Below the pieces are notes generated by a model that made no database searches, was not told the origin of the DNA, and saw only the letters and a list, made by a program, of their open reading frames with translations. Of a stretch of 64,000 nucleotides of DNA, positions 1 to 7,223 are shown piece after piece. The translations under genes were made by a program, and so were the position numbers. This DNA comes from Paenibacillus sp. FSL H7-0737 (lineage in GTDB: Bacteria > Bacillota > Bacilli > Paenibacillales > Paenibacillaceae), in NCBI RefSeq assembly GCF_000758545.1, contig NZ_CP009279.1:3658001-3722000 (forward strand), written 5' to 3'. The first letter of the stretch is position 1, and every line of letters starts with the position of its first letter.

Positions 1-234
1 CAGTCTAGACTGATTTTCGAACATCAGTCAGTCGCAACAGCAATCGCGGGGCATTTATTTATGTAGTCACCTGAATAACATCGTCGATCTTAATCCAATC
101 ATTGTCATATTCCATTTGTTCGAGGATGCTGTATCTGCAAGAAAAGCTGGTGAGGATATGTATCATCGACCTATTATGGAAGATAGCTTATAAAACAAAA
201 ATCCCCCACCTTCGGGAGTCGAAGAACAAGGAAT

Positions 235-450
235 GTGTATTGGATGGAAAATAAATTTATTGAAAAACAGATTCAACATCATAAAGCATATCTTGAAAAA
301 ATGGCTGCCTCACTTCTAGAATTGTGGACACTTTCTGAACCAGTGAAAATTTGGATTTTGAGTCAGCTAGAAGATGCATATTATTATATTCCTGATGATA
401 TTGGAAAAAGAAAGCCCATAGAATGGGCCTTCTCATTAATGTTATTTTAG
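235..450 (+). CDS. Hypothetical small protein, doubtful
   Basis: This open frame of 71 codons, or 68 from an internal ATG at codon 4, encodes a charged helical protein with LEKMAASLLELW and YYYIPDDI segments. It matches nothing I recognise. There is no clear Shine-Dalgarno sequence, and its last codons overlap a hairpin that looks like the terminator of the opposite-strand gene at 476-661. The composition is protein-like, so I list it, but it may be noncoding. Confidence 0.25.
   Translation: MYWMENKFIEKQIQHHKAYLEKMAASLLELWTLSEPVKIWILSQLEDAYYYIPDDIGKRKPIEWAFSLMLF
406..431 (-). terminator. Rho-independent terminator for the YjcZ-like gene at 476-661
   Basis: Stem GCCCAT/ATGGGC with a three-base loop; on the minus strand it is followed by TTTCTTTTT. 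It lies about 45 bases past the end of the YjcZ-like gene. Confidence 0.6.
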
Positions 451-475
451 GAATTAACGAACTGAGGTTACGCAA

Positions 476-661
476 TTAAATAATAAAGGGAAATAAAAAG
501 GGTATTTCTTCTCGTCTTTCTTCTCGTCTATCGCTTCGTCTTTCTCCTCGTCTTTCACATCTTTCTTCACGTCTCTCTTCGCGTGAGAAGACGCCACAGC
601 TACAAGCGATAATTACCAATAAAATGAATAGCACCAGAATCGTAGCAGAGCTAGTGTGCAT
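476..661 (-). CDS. YjcZ-like sporulation peptide with a charged tail
   Basis: A 61-residue peptide. The N-terminal hydrophobic segment TSSATILVLFILLVIIACSC at residues 3-22 is the signature of the YjcZ/SSYF family of small sporulation membrane peptides. It is followed by about 30 residues of alternating Arg and Glu (EERREER-type repeats) and a hydrophobic end, which is unusual for a family of about 30 residues. A GGAGGTGA ribosome site precedes the ATG. A CATAATTTA box upstream resembles a sigma-K -10 element, fitting mother-cell expression. The function of these peptides is not established. Confidence 0.7.
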   Translation of the reverse strand: MHTSSATILVLFILLVIIACSCGVFSREERREERCERRGERRSDRREERREEIPFLFPFII

Positions 662-695
662 TATTCAATTCACCTCCATCGTTGTTAATACCATG

Positions 696-721
696 TAAAT
701 TATGTGTTGATAGAGCTTAGT
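696..721 (-). promoter_or_regulatory. Putative sigma-K-like promoter of the YjcZ-like gene
   Basis: On the minus strand, CATAATTTA (696-704) fits the sigma-K -10 pattern CATANNNTA, with an AC dinucleotide 15 bases upstream (720-721). The spacing is slightly short of the Bacillus consensus. The call rests partly on the same arrangement before two other YjcZ genes in this window. Confidence 0.4.
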
Positions 722-838
722 GATTGGATGTTTGTTCCGGTATGATACTAGCCTTATATAAAATGATAGGACAATGAGTGCGAACGATTTACTGAGACAA
801 TGTTGAATGAATAAAGAAATACATGGGAGGTGGTTAAA

Positions 839-931
839 TTGACGGTCACAATTCCAGTTCGGTTAGTATGGACATTAATTGGTATTATTGGAATCCCGAC
901 CTTAGCTTTCGTATTGGTCTTTGCGAATTAA
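839..931 (+). CDS. Very small membrane peptide
   Basis: A TTG start 5 bases after GGGAGGTGG opens a frame of 30 residues with one hydrophobic helix (LVWTLIGIIGIPTLAFVLVF). It lies between opposite-strand sporulation peptide genes. It matches no family I can name; the strong ribosome site and single transmembrane segment are the only support. Confidence 0.45.
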   Translation: MTVTIPVRLVWTLIGIIGIPTLAFVLVFAN

Positions 932-974
932 GAAATGAACATTCGTTGAATATCAAGTTACATAAACAGAAAAA

Positions 975-1058
975 TCCCCGCCGACCAGTTAAGGTTGACG
1001 GGGATACGTCTTTGATTATGTGTTTAAAAAATCCGCCAGCATGAGTACTGGCGGATTT
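975..1058 (-). terminator. Tandem terminators after the yjcZ pair
   Basis: There are two hairpins. At 1029-1058, AAATCCGCCAG pairs perfectly with CTGGCGGATTT and the minus-strand reading continues into TTTTTT. At 975-1004, TCCCCGCCGACC pairs with GGTTGACGGGGA and is followed on the minus strand by TTTTTC. Both would stop transcription of the two YjcZ genes at 1092-1370. Confidence 0.75.
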
Positions 1059-1091
1059 AATTAGGTGCAGCTATATTGGGAGGTTTGAAAC

Positions 1092-1187
1092 TTAAATAAA
1101 TAAAGTCTTAGAGATGATTACCAACAAGATAAATAGAACCAGAATTGCAGCGGTAGAAGTAAATCCTCCAGCAAAATCACCCATCAT
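1092..1187 (-). CDS. YjcZ family sporulation peptide
   Basis: A 31-residue peptide beginning MMGDFAGGFTSTAAILVLF and ending LVIISKTLFI. This is the classic YjcZ/SSYF layout: a short Gly-rich start, then one membrane helix. It has a strong AAAGGAGGAATT ribosome site. It lies 27 bases behind the 51-residue paralogue and shares its terminators, so the two are probably cotranscribed in the mother cell late in sporulation. Confidence 0.85.
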   Translation of the reverse strand: MMGDFAGGFTSTAAILVLFILLVIISKTLFI

Positions 1188-1214
1188 AATTCCTCCTTTG
1201 TAAATGAATACAAT

Positions 1215-1370
1215 TTAGAATAAACAAGCTTTTGTAATGATGACCAGCAGGATAAAGAGCACCAAGATTGCACCTGTGGATGTAAAGGCTCCACCAACAA
1301 AACGTTCAGGTTCACGTTCACGTTCACGTTCACCAACGCCGCAACAACGTTCTCCACGTACTTCGCCCAT
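1215..1370 (-). CDS. YjcZ family sporulation peptide with charged extension
   Basis: A 51-residue peptide whose C-terminal half (GGAFTSTGAILVLFILLVII) is a standard YjcZ membrane helix. The N-terminal half is extended, with a CC pair and an ERERERE run encoded by short CGTGAA-type repeats. AAAAAGGAGGAATTGACAA precedes the ATG. It is the first gene of a two-gene unit with 1092-1187. Confidence 0.8.
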   Translation of the reverse strand: MGEVRGERCCGVGEREREREPERFVGGAFTSTGAILVLFILLVIITKACLF

Positions 1371-1404
1371 TTGTCAATTCCTCCTTTTTAATTGGATACA
1401 AAAC

Positions 1405-1431
1405 TAAGATATGCGGGATTTGTATCGGTGC
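1405..1431 (-). promoter_or_regulatory. Putative sigma-K-like promoter of the yjcZ pair
   Basis: The minus strand carries GCAC (1428-1431), 14 bases, then CATATCTTA (1405-1413). The identical GCAC-N14-CATATCTTA arrangement precedes the YjcZ gene at 60685-60786, which makes chance unlikely. Confidence 0.5.
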
Positions 1432-1791
1432 GTGGGGTAAATGGAAATTAGCGTTCACCCCAACCACAAGCAGTGGAAATCGGGTTACTTTCTCCACGTT
1501 TATATCTATCAAACATTACTGTTCAGGAATACCCTACTATACGTTCCTTATCAGTAAGAGAAATTTTCTTATTCTAAGTTCCATTATTAGAGAGCGTAGA
1601 AGAAGACGCATCATACGATTGGCGGAGATTATTCTGCTCTCAAGGTTATTCGGCTAAAAGACTATTAAGATGCAGAAAGCATATCGCAAAGTTTCCTTGT
1701 GCGTAATGCGGAGTACAGCCCATGATACAACATGTAATTTGTATTCAAGATTAGAAAAAAAGGAAAAACCGTCAGGCATAAGCCCGGCGGG

Positions 1792-2010
1792 TTATTTTAT
1801 GTATGTTCTAAACTCAAACCGTCCCCGAACAAAATGAGCTCCAGCGAGCTTAATAGATTCCGGCGTATATCCTTCCACGATGCCCACATAATCCATGAGG
1901 TTACCGATTGGATCTGGTTCCAGCCGAAACCATACAGATACTTTTGATTGAGCTAGGGCTGCTGTCAGAAATTCAGCATCGCTCTCTAAAACTTTGTATG
2001 TAGCGCTCAA
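1792..2010 (-). CDS. Small hypothetical protein
   Basis: 72 residues from a TTG start preceded by AAGGAGTTGATTAT. The protein is mixed alpha/beta with the segments YKVLESDAEFLTAALAQSK and FEFRTYIK. I do not recognise the family. A weak GC hairpin with a T run at about 1757-1790 could terminate it. No link to its neighbours is visible. Confidence 0.55.
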   Translation of the reverse strand: MSATYKVLESDAEFLTAALAQSKVSVWFRLEPDPIGNLMDYVGIVEGYTPESIKLAGAHFVRGRFEFRTYIK

Positions 2011-2458
2011 ATAATCAACTCCTTAATCAACAAAATACCCCACCAATTATGGCAGGGTACGGTGCTTTCGTAAGTTAAGTATATAAGTTTTGGGTCATTA
2101 TGTGAAAATGTTGAAGGTAATATGACAAGAAACTCTTCCTCATTGTTCTTGAGTTAGAAGTGATTTATTCGGAATTTTATAAACATATATCCTTATTCAT
2201 GCTCGAAAATCAAAAACATTGCTGACGAAATAATCCAAAGATAAAAAAACATCGAAGAAATCGTTAATTATCATCGGTACCGTTCGACGCATGCAACGGT
2301 CGAAGACCGACAAAATCGCATCAAAGCGCCCCATCGCGCCATCACTTCAGTCGCAATCGCCACCCCTACAAAGACGGTAACCTTCTAGAATGCAATCGGT
2401 ATCGAATGCTGCATTAATCGTCAAGCAGCGATTTTAAGGAAGGTTGAGCTTATTATTA
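2011..2458. other. Gap without an intact gene
   Basis: I see no open frame with a ribosome site. Around 2270-2440 the composition turns GC-richer and codon-like with interrupting stops on both strands, which suggests a decayed gene, but I could not identify it. Confidence 0.3.
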
Positions 2459-2779
2459 TTACTTATTTTTCAATCTTTGAGGATTCTTAGGATCGAGCTG
2501 GTACCAGTCGGGTACGTCACCGCCTCCATCGGTAAAAATATAATCTGTATCAGGATCATCCACAAACCTTACATATACTGGATATTTAGGCATAGAACTG
2601 AGTTTTGCTTTAATACTGATAATATCAGAATCAGAGTATCCCTCTATATTGATAAGGTGATTTCTCAAGCCTTTTTCAAGTGAATTGTACTTGATTTGAA
2701 GGGACGTATAGAAACCTGCTCCAATTAAAACAATAAGAATTAAAAAAACAATACCAATTATCCCTAATTTATTTCTCAT
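2459..2779 (-). CDS. DUF3139-like membrane-anchored protein
   Basis: 106 residues: an N-terminal membrane helix at about residues 6-27, then a small soluble domain with the run LINIEGYSDSDIISIKAKLS and a following beta strand (YPVYVRFVDD). This resembles the DUF3139 family of Bacilli, whose function is unknown. The protein would sit on the outer face of the membrane. It is a single gene, separated from the upstream secreted hydrolase by a strong terminator. Confidence 0.6.
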   Translation of the reverse strand: MRNKLGIIGIVFLILIVLIGAGFYTSLQIKYNSLEKGLRNHLINIEGYSDSDIISIKAKLSSMPKYPVYVRFVDDPDTDYIFTDGGGDVPDWYQLDPKNPQRLKNK

Positions 2780-2971
2780 TTCTAAATTATCACCCTTACC
2801 AGTTTTAAGATGTCTTTCAACAGCTAATTCTCAGAAAGAAAAATAAACAAATTTCCATATTTTATTTTATTCTAGCATAAAATTTTAATAATTAACAATT
2901 AGATCTAAACCTATTTGCTACAGTAGTGCATTTAAATCATAAATAAAAATCCACTTGAAACTTCATCATAT

Positions 2972-3002
2972 AAAAAAAGGCTGCATTTATGCAGCCTTTT
3001 TT
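2972..3002 (-). terminator. Terminator of the YiiX-like gene
   Basis: AAAAAAAGGCTGC/GCAGCCTTTTTT stem and loop immediately after the stop codon at 3007; T-rich on the minus strand. Confidence 0.85.
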
Positions 3003-3006
3003 ATTG

Positions 3007-3690
3007 CTATCGTATTACTTTAAAGGATATTTGATAAGATAAGTAAGGAGAATCAGTTATATTTCCTGGTGTTACAAACCCAAGTGTATTTGCGTTTAAG
3101 TTTTTATTTAAAATATCAGTTCCTTCACCAAAATAAAATGCTTGCCATACAAATTTTGAACAATAGTTTGGTGAAATGCTTCCTAATGTGGATGCAATTT
3201 GAATAAGGTACTCTTTTACATAAGAATAGTTGTAAGTAGCCCACTTAGCTGCATTAACCCCCATTCCATCTCTCGGTCTATAAACTTTAATAGTTTCACC
3301 TTCACCATGTCTGTACATATAACCGGTCATATTGTCAATGGTCCCTCCATTTACCGGTAAAGTTACATGAACTACCTTAAAGTCAGAGTTCACTATACCT
3401 GTATGTCCGACAATTGCAGAGCTACCTCCTAGTGCTTTAGTGGAGTATAAGACGTCTCCAACTCTCATTGCAAAATTAGTTCCTGGATATGTAGGACCAA
3501 TTTCGGCAAATGGTGTAATTAACCCTTCATCATTATTAACCTCTTCATTCACCGTAATATCTTCCGAGAGAACGTTTTCATGAATATCAAGACTGTTTGC
3601 ACTGACCGACGATTGACCTAGAGATGTAATGCCTAATAACATTAATAAAACTGAAAAAATTAAAATTCCTTTAACAAAAATATTTTTCAA
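3007..3690 (-). CDS. Secreted YiiX/NlpC-P60-like cysteine hydrolase
   Basis: 227 residues with a signal peptide (MKNIF then a hydrophobic stretch to about residue 32). The mature part has MRVGDVLYS followed by GHTGIV, the His-containing motif, and later NYCSKFVWQAFY with the probable catalytic Cys. A His-first, Cys-later order is typical of the circularly permuted papain-like YiiX/YaeF group, which acts on cell-wall or lipid-linked amide bonds. GGAGGAATAATTTTGAAA fits the start. It stands alone with its own terminator. It is not an obvious phage endolysin because it is exported by a signal peptide. Confidence 0.65.
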   Translation of the reverse strand: MKNIFVKGILIFSVLLMLLGITSLGQSSVSANSLDIHENVLSEDITVNEEVNNDEGLITPFAEIGPTYPGTNFAMRVGDVLYSTKALGGSSAIVGHTGIVNSDFKVVHVTLPVNGGTIDNMTGYMYRHGEGETIKVYRPRDGMGVNAAKWATYNYSYVKEYLIQIASTLGSISPNYCSKFVWQAFYFGEGTDILNKNLNANTLGFVTPGNITDSPYLSYQISFKVIR

Positions 3691-4076
3691 AATTATTCCT
3701 CCTTTTGTTTTATTTCCCCCTAATTATACATATATCACCATTATTTTTAATATAGTATATATTGAGCAAAAAAACAGTATATAGGTACCATTGTATTATT
3801 TTGTAATTAATGATAATAGATTTACATTAGAATATTAATGGCCCGTTAACTTCCGGGATCATCTAAAACATTAATGTGGAAGTTTAGCTCATTTCAAAAC
3901 ATCATCCAAGCTCAACCCTAATCACTCAATAAAAATACAGCCTTTTAAGTCAATGGGCATTTTGACGAATCTGAAATGAAATAGAAATTGAACGATTATC
4001 ACATTTTATAAATATTGGGCAAGCGCTAAAAACCAAAAAAATATTACCCACCAGCCGGAACTAGTGGGAGAATTCT
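3691..4076. other. AT-rich intergenic gap at the prophage left flank
   Basis: No gene seen. It holds the promoter region of the 3007-3690 gene and probably the left prophage boundary, but I could not identify a direct repeat matching the right end. Confidence 0.35.
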
Positions 4077-4118
4077 CGTTTGTTTGGGGATTTACTCTTT
4101 GATACTACCTCCAGCTTA

Positions 4119-4325
4119 CTAAAAGCCAATTCGAACAACCCAATTGCCAATAGTCCCTTTAAACCACCAGCCCACAACCGGAGTGTTAGATCCAATCCGT
4201 GAATAGATAAGCAGCGGCCCCACCAGTAAGCCAATTATTAAACCTATCATTGGCAGCAGATTACGCGGAACGTTTACTGAGTTTTTAACCAGTTGGATCA
4301 CAGCAAGCATAAAAACGGCCAACAC
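4119..4325 (-). CDS. Phage holin, apparently 5-prime frameshifted
   Basis: 68 residues from a GTG start, with two hydrophobic helices flanking KNSVNVPRNLLP and a short C-terminal tail. This is the layout of small phage holins that make membrane lesions for lysis. Reading further upstream in the same frame gives a protein-like KFSDVLAHASVL segment but no ATG/GTG/TTG before it. A good GGGGGAG site and an ATG at 4358 lie just upstream in the wrong frame, one base out. The gene probably started at that ATG and has lost one base in an AAAATTTT tract. It is the last gene of the late operon; no endolysin is nearby. Confidence 0.6.
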   Translation of the reverse strand: MLAVFMLAVIQLVKNSVNVPRNLLPMIGLIIGLLVGPLLIYSRIGSNTPVVGWWFKGTIGNWVVRIGF

Positions 4326-4369
4326 CGAAGCGTGGGCCAGAACATCAGAAAATTTTGATTGTCCATTCT

Positions 4370-4696
4370 TTACTTCTCCCCCTTTTGTTGTGCTGCCAGC
4401 CCTAGCCGATACAGAATAGTAATCAGCCGCGCCTCGGCATATGTCGCTGATCCCGGTGTATCAATAACTGGCTTGCCATTGAGAACTGATGGCGTACATG
4501 CAAACGCCTGTAATGCCTCCCAGGACCATGTAGGAGGGTCGGTATTCGTCAACTCCAGCAGTATAGCGCTCAGTTCTTTAATTTCCACAGCCTGTTTGAG
4601 AAACTGTTCTTTAAGTGCATCTTTGCTATTGTTTAATCCCGTTACAACTTTCTTTAGTTCCTTCACTTGTTCTTCCAGATCCGCAATTTTACTCAT
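4370..4696 (-). CDS. Coiled-coil phage protein of the tail/lysis junction
   Basis: 108 residues starting MSKIADLEEQVKELKKVV after GAGGAGGGAAAGGAAGAC. The first 55 residues form a coiled coil with regular Leu/Ile spacing. The second half includes TWSWEALQAFACTPSV and a final basic KGEK. The frame is open much further upstream, but that part lies across another small gene and has no ribosome site. Proteins like this often sit between tail fibre and holin genes; the function is unknown. Confidence 0.6.
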   Translation of the reverse strand: MSKIADLEEQVKELKKVVTGLNNSKDALKEQFLKQAVEIKELSAILLELTNTDPPTWSWEALQAFACTPSVLNGKPVIDTPGSATYAEARLITILYRLGLAAQQKGEK

Positions 4697-4797
4697 GTCT
4701 TCCTTTCCCTCCTCTTTCCTAACCATATTTCTATTGGTGAAATTGCTTACGATGCTACCAATGCGCGCTACTTCATTCCAATCGAAGCACGCTCTGC

Positions 4798-4944
4798 TTA
4801 CATCAATACTTTTTCTATCACTGTAGAGACTTGGTCTTCTGTTAGAGATGCCGCCCCAAGAATGGCTTTCCGCATATTCTGGACAGCACCGGAAATAAGA
4901 TCCCGTGCTTCGAACGGGACCGTCACCTTTGTTGTAGCTGCTAT
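4798..4944 (-). pseudogene. Small phage protein lacking a normal start codon
   Basis: Codons from 4944 read AATTKVTVPFEARDLISGAV and continue to a TAA at 4798 (48 residues, amphipathic helices). The first sense codons are ATT/ATA, right after an in-frame TGA; no ATG, GTG or TTG is available although GGGGGTGA lies at the correct distance. The simplest reading is that the true start was lost at a deletion junction that also removed the tape measure to fibre genes. Translation from ATA or ATT is possible but would be rare. Confidence 0.5.
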
Positions 4945-4965
4945 AATTGTTCACCCCCATCCTGC

Positions 4966-5139
4966 CTATTTCTTGTTAGCCAGGCGTTTGGCTTCTTCTT
5001 CAGCAATCATCCCCGCGGCAAGACAGAAATAATACTGCCGCTGTTTATCCACCTCATAAGGTAGGATTTCAGCCGGCAGCCGCTTCTGGTTAATCCAAAA
5101 GGATGCTACCCAGCTTGCTTCTCCATCTTGCTTGATGAG
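4966..5139 (-). CDS. Minus-one frameshift extension of the tail assembly chaperone
   Basis: A frame with no start codon of its own runs from inside the chaperone gene to a TAG at 4966. It reads QDGEASWVASFWINQKRLPA then YEVDKQRQYYFCLAAGMIAE. It joins the chaperone in the -1 frame exactly at an A-AAA-AAC slippery heptamer, giving a fusion of about 183 residues. This mirrors the G/GT arrangement of tail assembly chaperones in lambda and many contractile-tail phages, where the longer product helps load the tape measure. Confidence 0.75.
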   Translation of the reverse strand, partial: LIKQDGEASWVASFWINQKRLPAEILPYEVDKQRQYYFCLAAGMIAEEEAKRLANKK

Positions 5140-5516
5140 TTTTTTGCTTCTTTCATAAGTTCGTCCTTTGTTTCTTGGAAATTACGCACAGCTTTGCTAA
5201 GCTCCGAATAATCAGCAGGATTGTCTAGAATACGAGGTGGCAGCTCATATTTGCTGGTGCAATTGAAGGCGAGTAGTAAATCTTTATTGTTCCAATCGAA
5301 ATCATGCTCCGTTGCCTTAACGATCATGACGTCGATCTCGTTATAGGAATCTTTTGGGTCTCCGCTGTCATCGTAAGCCAGTTCATATGAACGGCGTACC
5401 TCAATAGTGGTCAGACGCCGCACAGACCAATCTTCTCCGTCTGCCGGTACAGTGATGGTATCATCATTCCGACCTGCTTTGCCCTTGGATAGATATTTTT
5501 CCAATTTATCATTCAT
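5106..5516 (-). CDS. Tail assembly chaperone, XkdN-like
   Basis: 136 residues beginning MNDKLEKYLSKGKAGRNDDT, resembling the XkdN/YqbN family of tail assembly chaperones that follow the tail tube gene in PBSX-like phages. It has GRNDDTITVPADGEDWSVRR near the N-terminus and a helical acidic centre. The normal zero-frame product ends KMEKQAG; a fraction should shift to the -1 frame at 5139-5145. Its natural client, the tape measure, is not encoded in this window. The cargo HEPN gene is inserted upstream between it and the tube gene. Confidence 0.75.
   Translation of the reverse strand: MNDKLEKYLSKGKAGRNDDTITVPADGEDWSVRRLTTIEVRRSYELAYDDSGDPKDSYNEIDVMIVKATEHDFDWNNKDLLLAFNCTSKYELPPRILDNPADYSELSKAVRNFQETKDELMKEAKNSSSKMEKQAG
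5139..5145 (-). promoter_or_regulatory. Slippery heptamer for programmed -1 frameshifting
   Basis: The minus strand reads GCA AAA AAC in the chaperone frame, so the heptamer is A AAA AAC, a canonical X XXY YYZ slip site. The -1 frame downstream is open for 57 codons, and the zero frame ends after 10 more codons. Confidence 0.75.
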
Positions 5517-5543
5517 TGAAGATCATCCTCACTTATTCATAAT

Positions 5544-5570
5544 AAAAAGCCACCTGTTAAGGTGGCCCTT
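5544..5570 (-). terminator. Terminator of the HEPN cargo gene
   Basis: GCCACC/GGTGGC stem with a short AT loop, followed on the minus strand by TTTTTATT. It lies between the cargo gene and the tail chaperone, an odd place for a terminator inside a late operon. Confidence 0.7.
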
Positions 5571-5628
5571 TTGATTTATTCAAAATTCAACGGCTAGGCG
5601 GTGCATTGCCTGTCCATTTTATAAATAC

Positions 5629-6696
5629 TTATTCGTCCTTATCAAGACTTTCCTCCGTCTCATCTCCTGATGAATTTAAATACTTTACCTCCTTAGATAT
5701 CAGCCCCCGTTCCTGCAGTCTTTCAATTATAGGTTTTGGATCTATCATTCCCTTAGTGTTCTTTGGAAATATACTAATATCAACTTTTTTATTTTCATTT
5801 AATATACCAGCAGTATCGAGTAAATCAGTAATATAGTTTCTAGCATTTACGTAAACATCAAAGGCTTTATAACCTTCCTCACCTGTGACATGTAGTCTTC
5901 CACTATGGATTATCTCGTTTCTTATCATGTACAAATTCTTATACCAATCAGATATTGGACCCGATGGATCATTAAACTTCATACTGACTCCAAGATACCT
6001 ACCTAAATGATCCTCGATAACATTTCTGAAAGCGATAGTGGCTGCTTTATTAAGTTCATCTTGATTCGCTCTATTATGCAATAACAGTAATTTATGTGTA
6101 TTACGAATAAAGATCTCAAATGATGTCTGCAAATCAATAACTGCTTCTATCATCTCTTGCTTGTAAAGATGTGTTTGGGCATTAGCGAAGAATTTTTCAA
6201 AAAGAAAAATCGTTGGATACATATCTAACATTTGTAATGAAGATCCCACTGCAGAAAGTTTCTCAATAGTTATTAATTCTCCGGGTGCTACCACATCCTG
6301 TGGACGAGTTAAATACTGATAGACAGAATTATCATCGATTTCAATGTCCAGTACGATTGGTAGATCATTGATCGTTATGTTATAAATATTACTCAACCCA
6401 AAGTTAATACGTAATGCATCAAAAAAACGATTTAGAAATTCTATACTGTCCAAAACCATTAATCTTAGAACTTCATCCATTTTCATTCCATCTATATATG
6501 AGTCATGGGGCATATAATCAATCTTTACTAATGTGCACTCCATTTCATCAAGTAGATACTTTTCATTGATAACCGTTTGTCTCTGATAGGATTTAAAAGT
6601 AAACATTAGATCTAAATCCTCATATCCGCTTACATGATTAATCCCTTCTTTTATTGGCAGCTTAAATGGTAAATGCATATCTACACTCAATTTCAT
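5629..6696 (-). CDS. HEPN-motif protein, tail-operon cargo
   Basis: 355 residues, no signal peptide or membrane helix. The C-terminal half is helical. A conserved-looking helix at about 183-203 (EAVIDLQTSFEIFIRNTHKL) is followed by R259-N-E-I-I-H264, a textbook HEPN Rx4H active-site motif as found in HEPN ribonucleases of defence and toxin systems. The N-terminal 150 residues look beta-rich and are unidentified. AT content is higher than in the flanking structural genes and it has its own ribosome site (GAGGTGATATATTC) and terminator, so it is a moron-type insert between tube and chaperone. RNase activity is inferred from the motif only. Confidence 0.7.
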   Translation of the reverse strand: MKLSVDMHLPFKLPIKEGINHVSGYEDLDLMFTFKSYQRQTVINEKYLLDEMECTLVKIDYMPHDSYIDGMKMDEVLRLMVLDSIEFLNRFFDALRINFGLSNIYNITINDLPIVLDIEIDDNSVYQYLTRPQDVVAPGELITIEKLSAVGSSLQMLDMYPTIFLFEKFFANAQTHLYKQEMIEAVIDLQTSFEIFIRNTHKLLLLHNRANQDELNKAATIAFRNVIEDHLGRYLGVSMKFNDPSGPISDWYKNLYMIRNEIIHSGRLHVTGEEGYKAFDVYVNARNYITDLLDTAGILNENKKVDISIFPKNTKGMIDPKPIIERLQERGLISKEVKYLNSSGDETEESLDKDE

Positions 6697-6776
6697 GAAT
6701 ATATCACCTCATAAAGTATTGGAATAACCCTTACTTGATTGTATCAGGTACATTCCATTTTAAGGAAACATATTCT

Positions 6777-7220
6777 TTATGCCATATAATCCGGAAACTG
6801 CTCTATGAAATCAAAATCATTCGCTGTACCGGAAAGCGTGATATCAATGCCATTGTTGTCGTCGATCTTGGCCACCAGAAGATCCATCTCATCATGAATA
6901 TGCACCCCACTGATCATTACCCGTTCTACATTGCCAGTCTGCATGTCCTCGATAGAGCCGGTAATCCGGTCCAAGAACATGGTTTTGCCCGCCTTGAAGT
7001 CGGCCAGAAGGCGGTAACGAAGGGCAGACTCCAGCTTTGACATCACCAGTTTCACAGTGATTTCATACCCCACAATCTGCTTCGTCTTGGACATCTTCCG
7101 CGCGCGGATAATATCCAGTGTTTCCGGCTTTAGGATCACCTCCACTTCTTTAATGGTCTGAATCGAATCCCCGTTATCGTCTTGCACGGATAAATTCCGG
7201 CCAATAAGTTCGCGTTCCAT
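6777..7220 (-). CDS. Phage tail tube protein, XkdM-like
   Basis: 147 residues, the same length as PBSX XkdM. It has the expected pattern of a beta-strand tube protein: an early GRNLSVQDDNGDSIQTIKEV strand region, then TKQIVGYEITVKLVMSKLES and a C-terminal GIDITLSGTANDFDFIEQF. Tube subunits stack as hexameric rings inside the sheath. It follows the sheath gene by three bases, as in PBSX and skin. Confidence 0.85.
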   Translation of the reverse strand: MERELIGRNLSVQDDNGDSIQTIKEVEVILKPETLDIIRARKMSKTKQIVGYEITVKLVMSKLESALRYRLLADFKAGKTMFLDRITGSIEDMQTGNVERVMISGVHIHDEMDLLVAKIDDNNGIDITLSGTANDFDFIEQFPDYMA

Positions 7221-7223
7221 CTA

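Noticed and set aside
3700..4110. Left attachment site matching the sequence after int
   Set aside because: I compared the integrase-proximal sequence with the left flank by eye and found no convincing direct repeat, so no att site is called.
4370..4960. A 196-residue open frame extending the coiled-coil gene upstream
   Set aside because: The first 88 codons lie over the small gene at 4798-4944 in another frame, have unlikely composition (many Ser, Arg and Cys) and no ribosome site; the MSK start has one.
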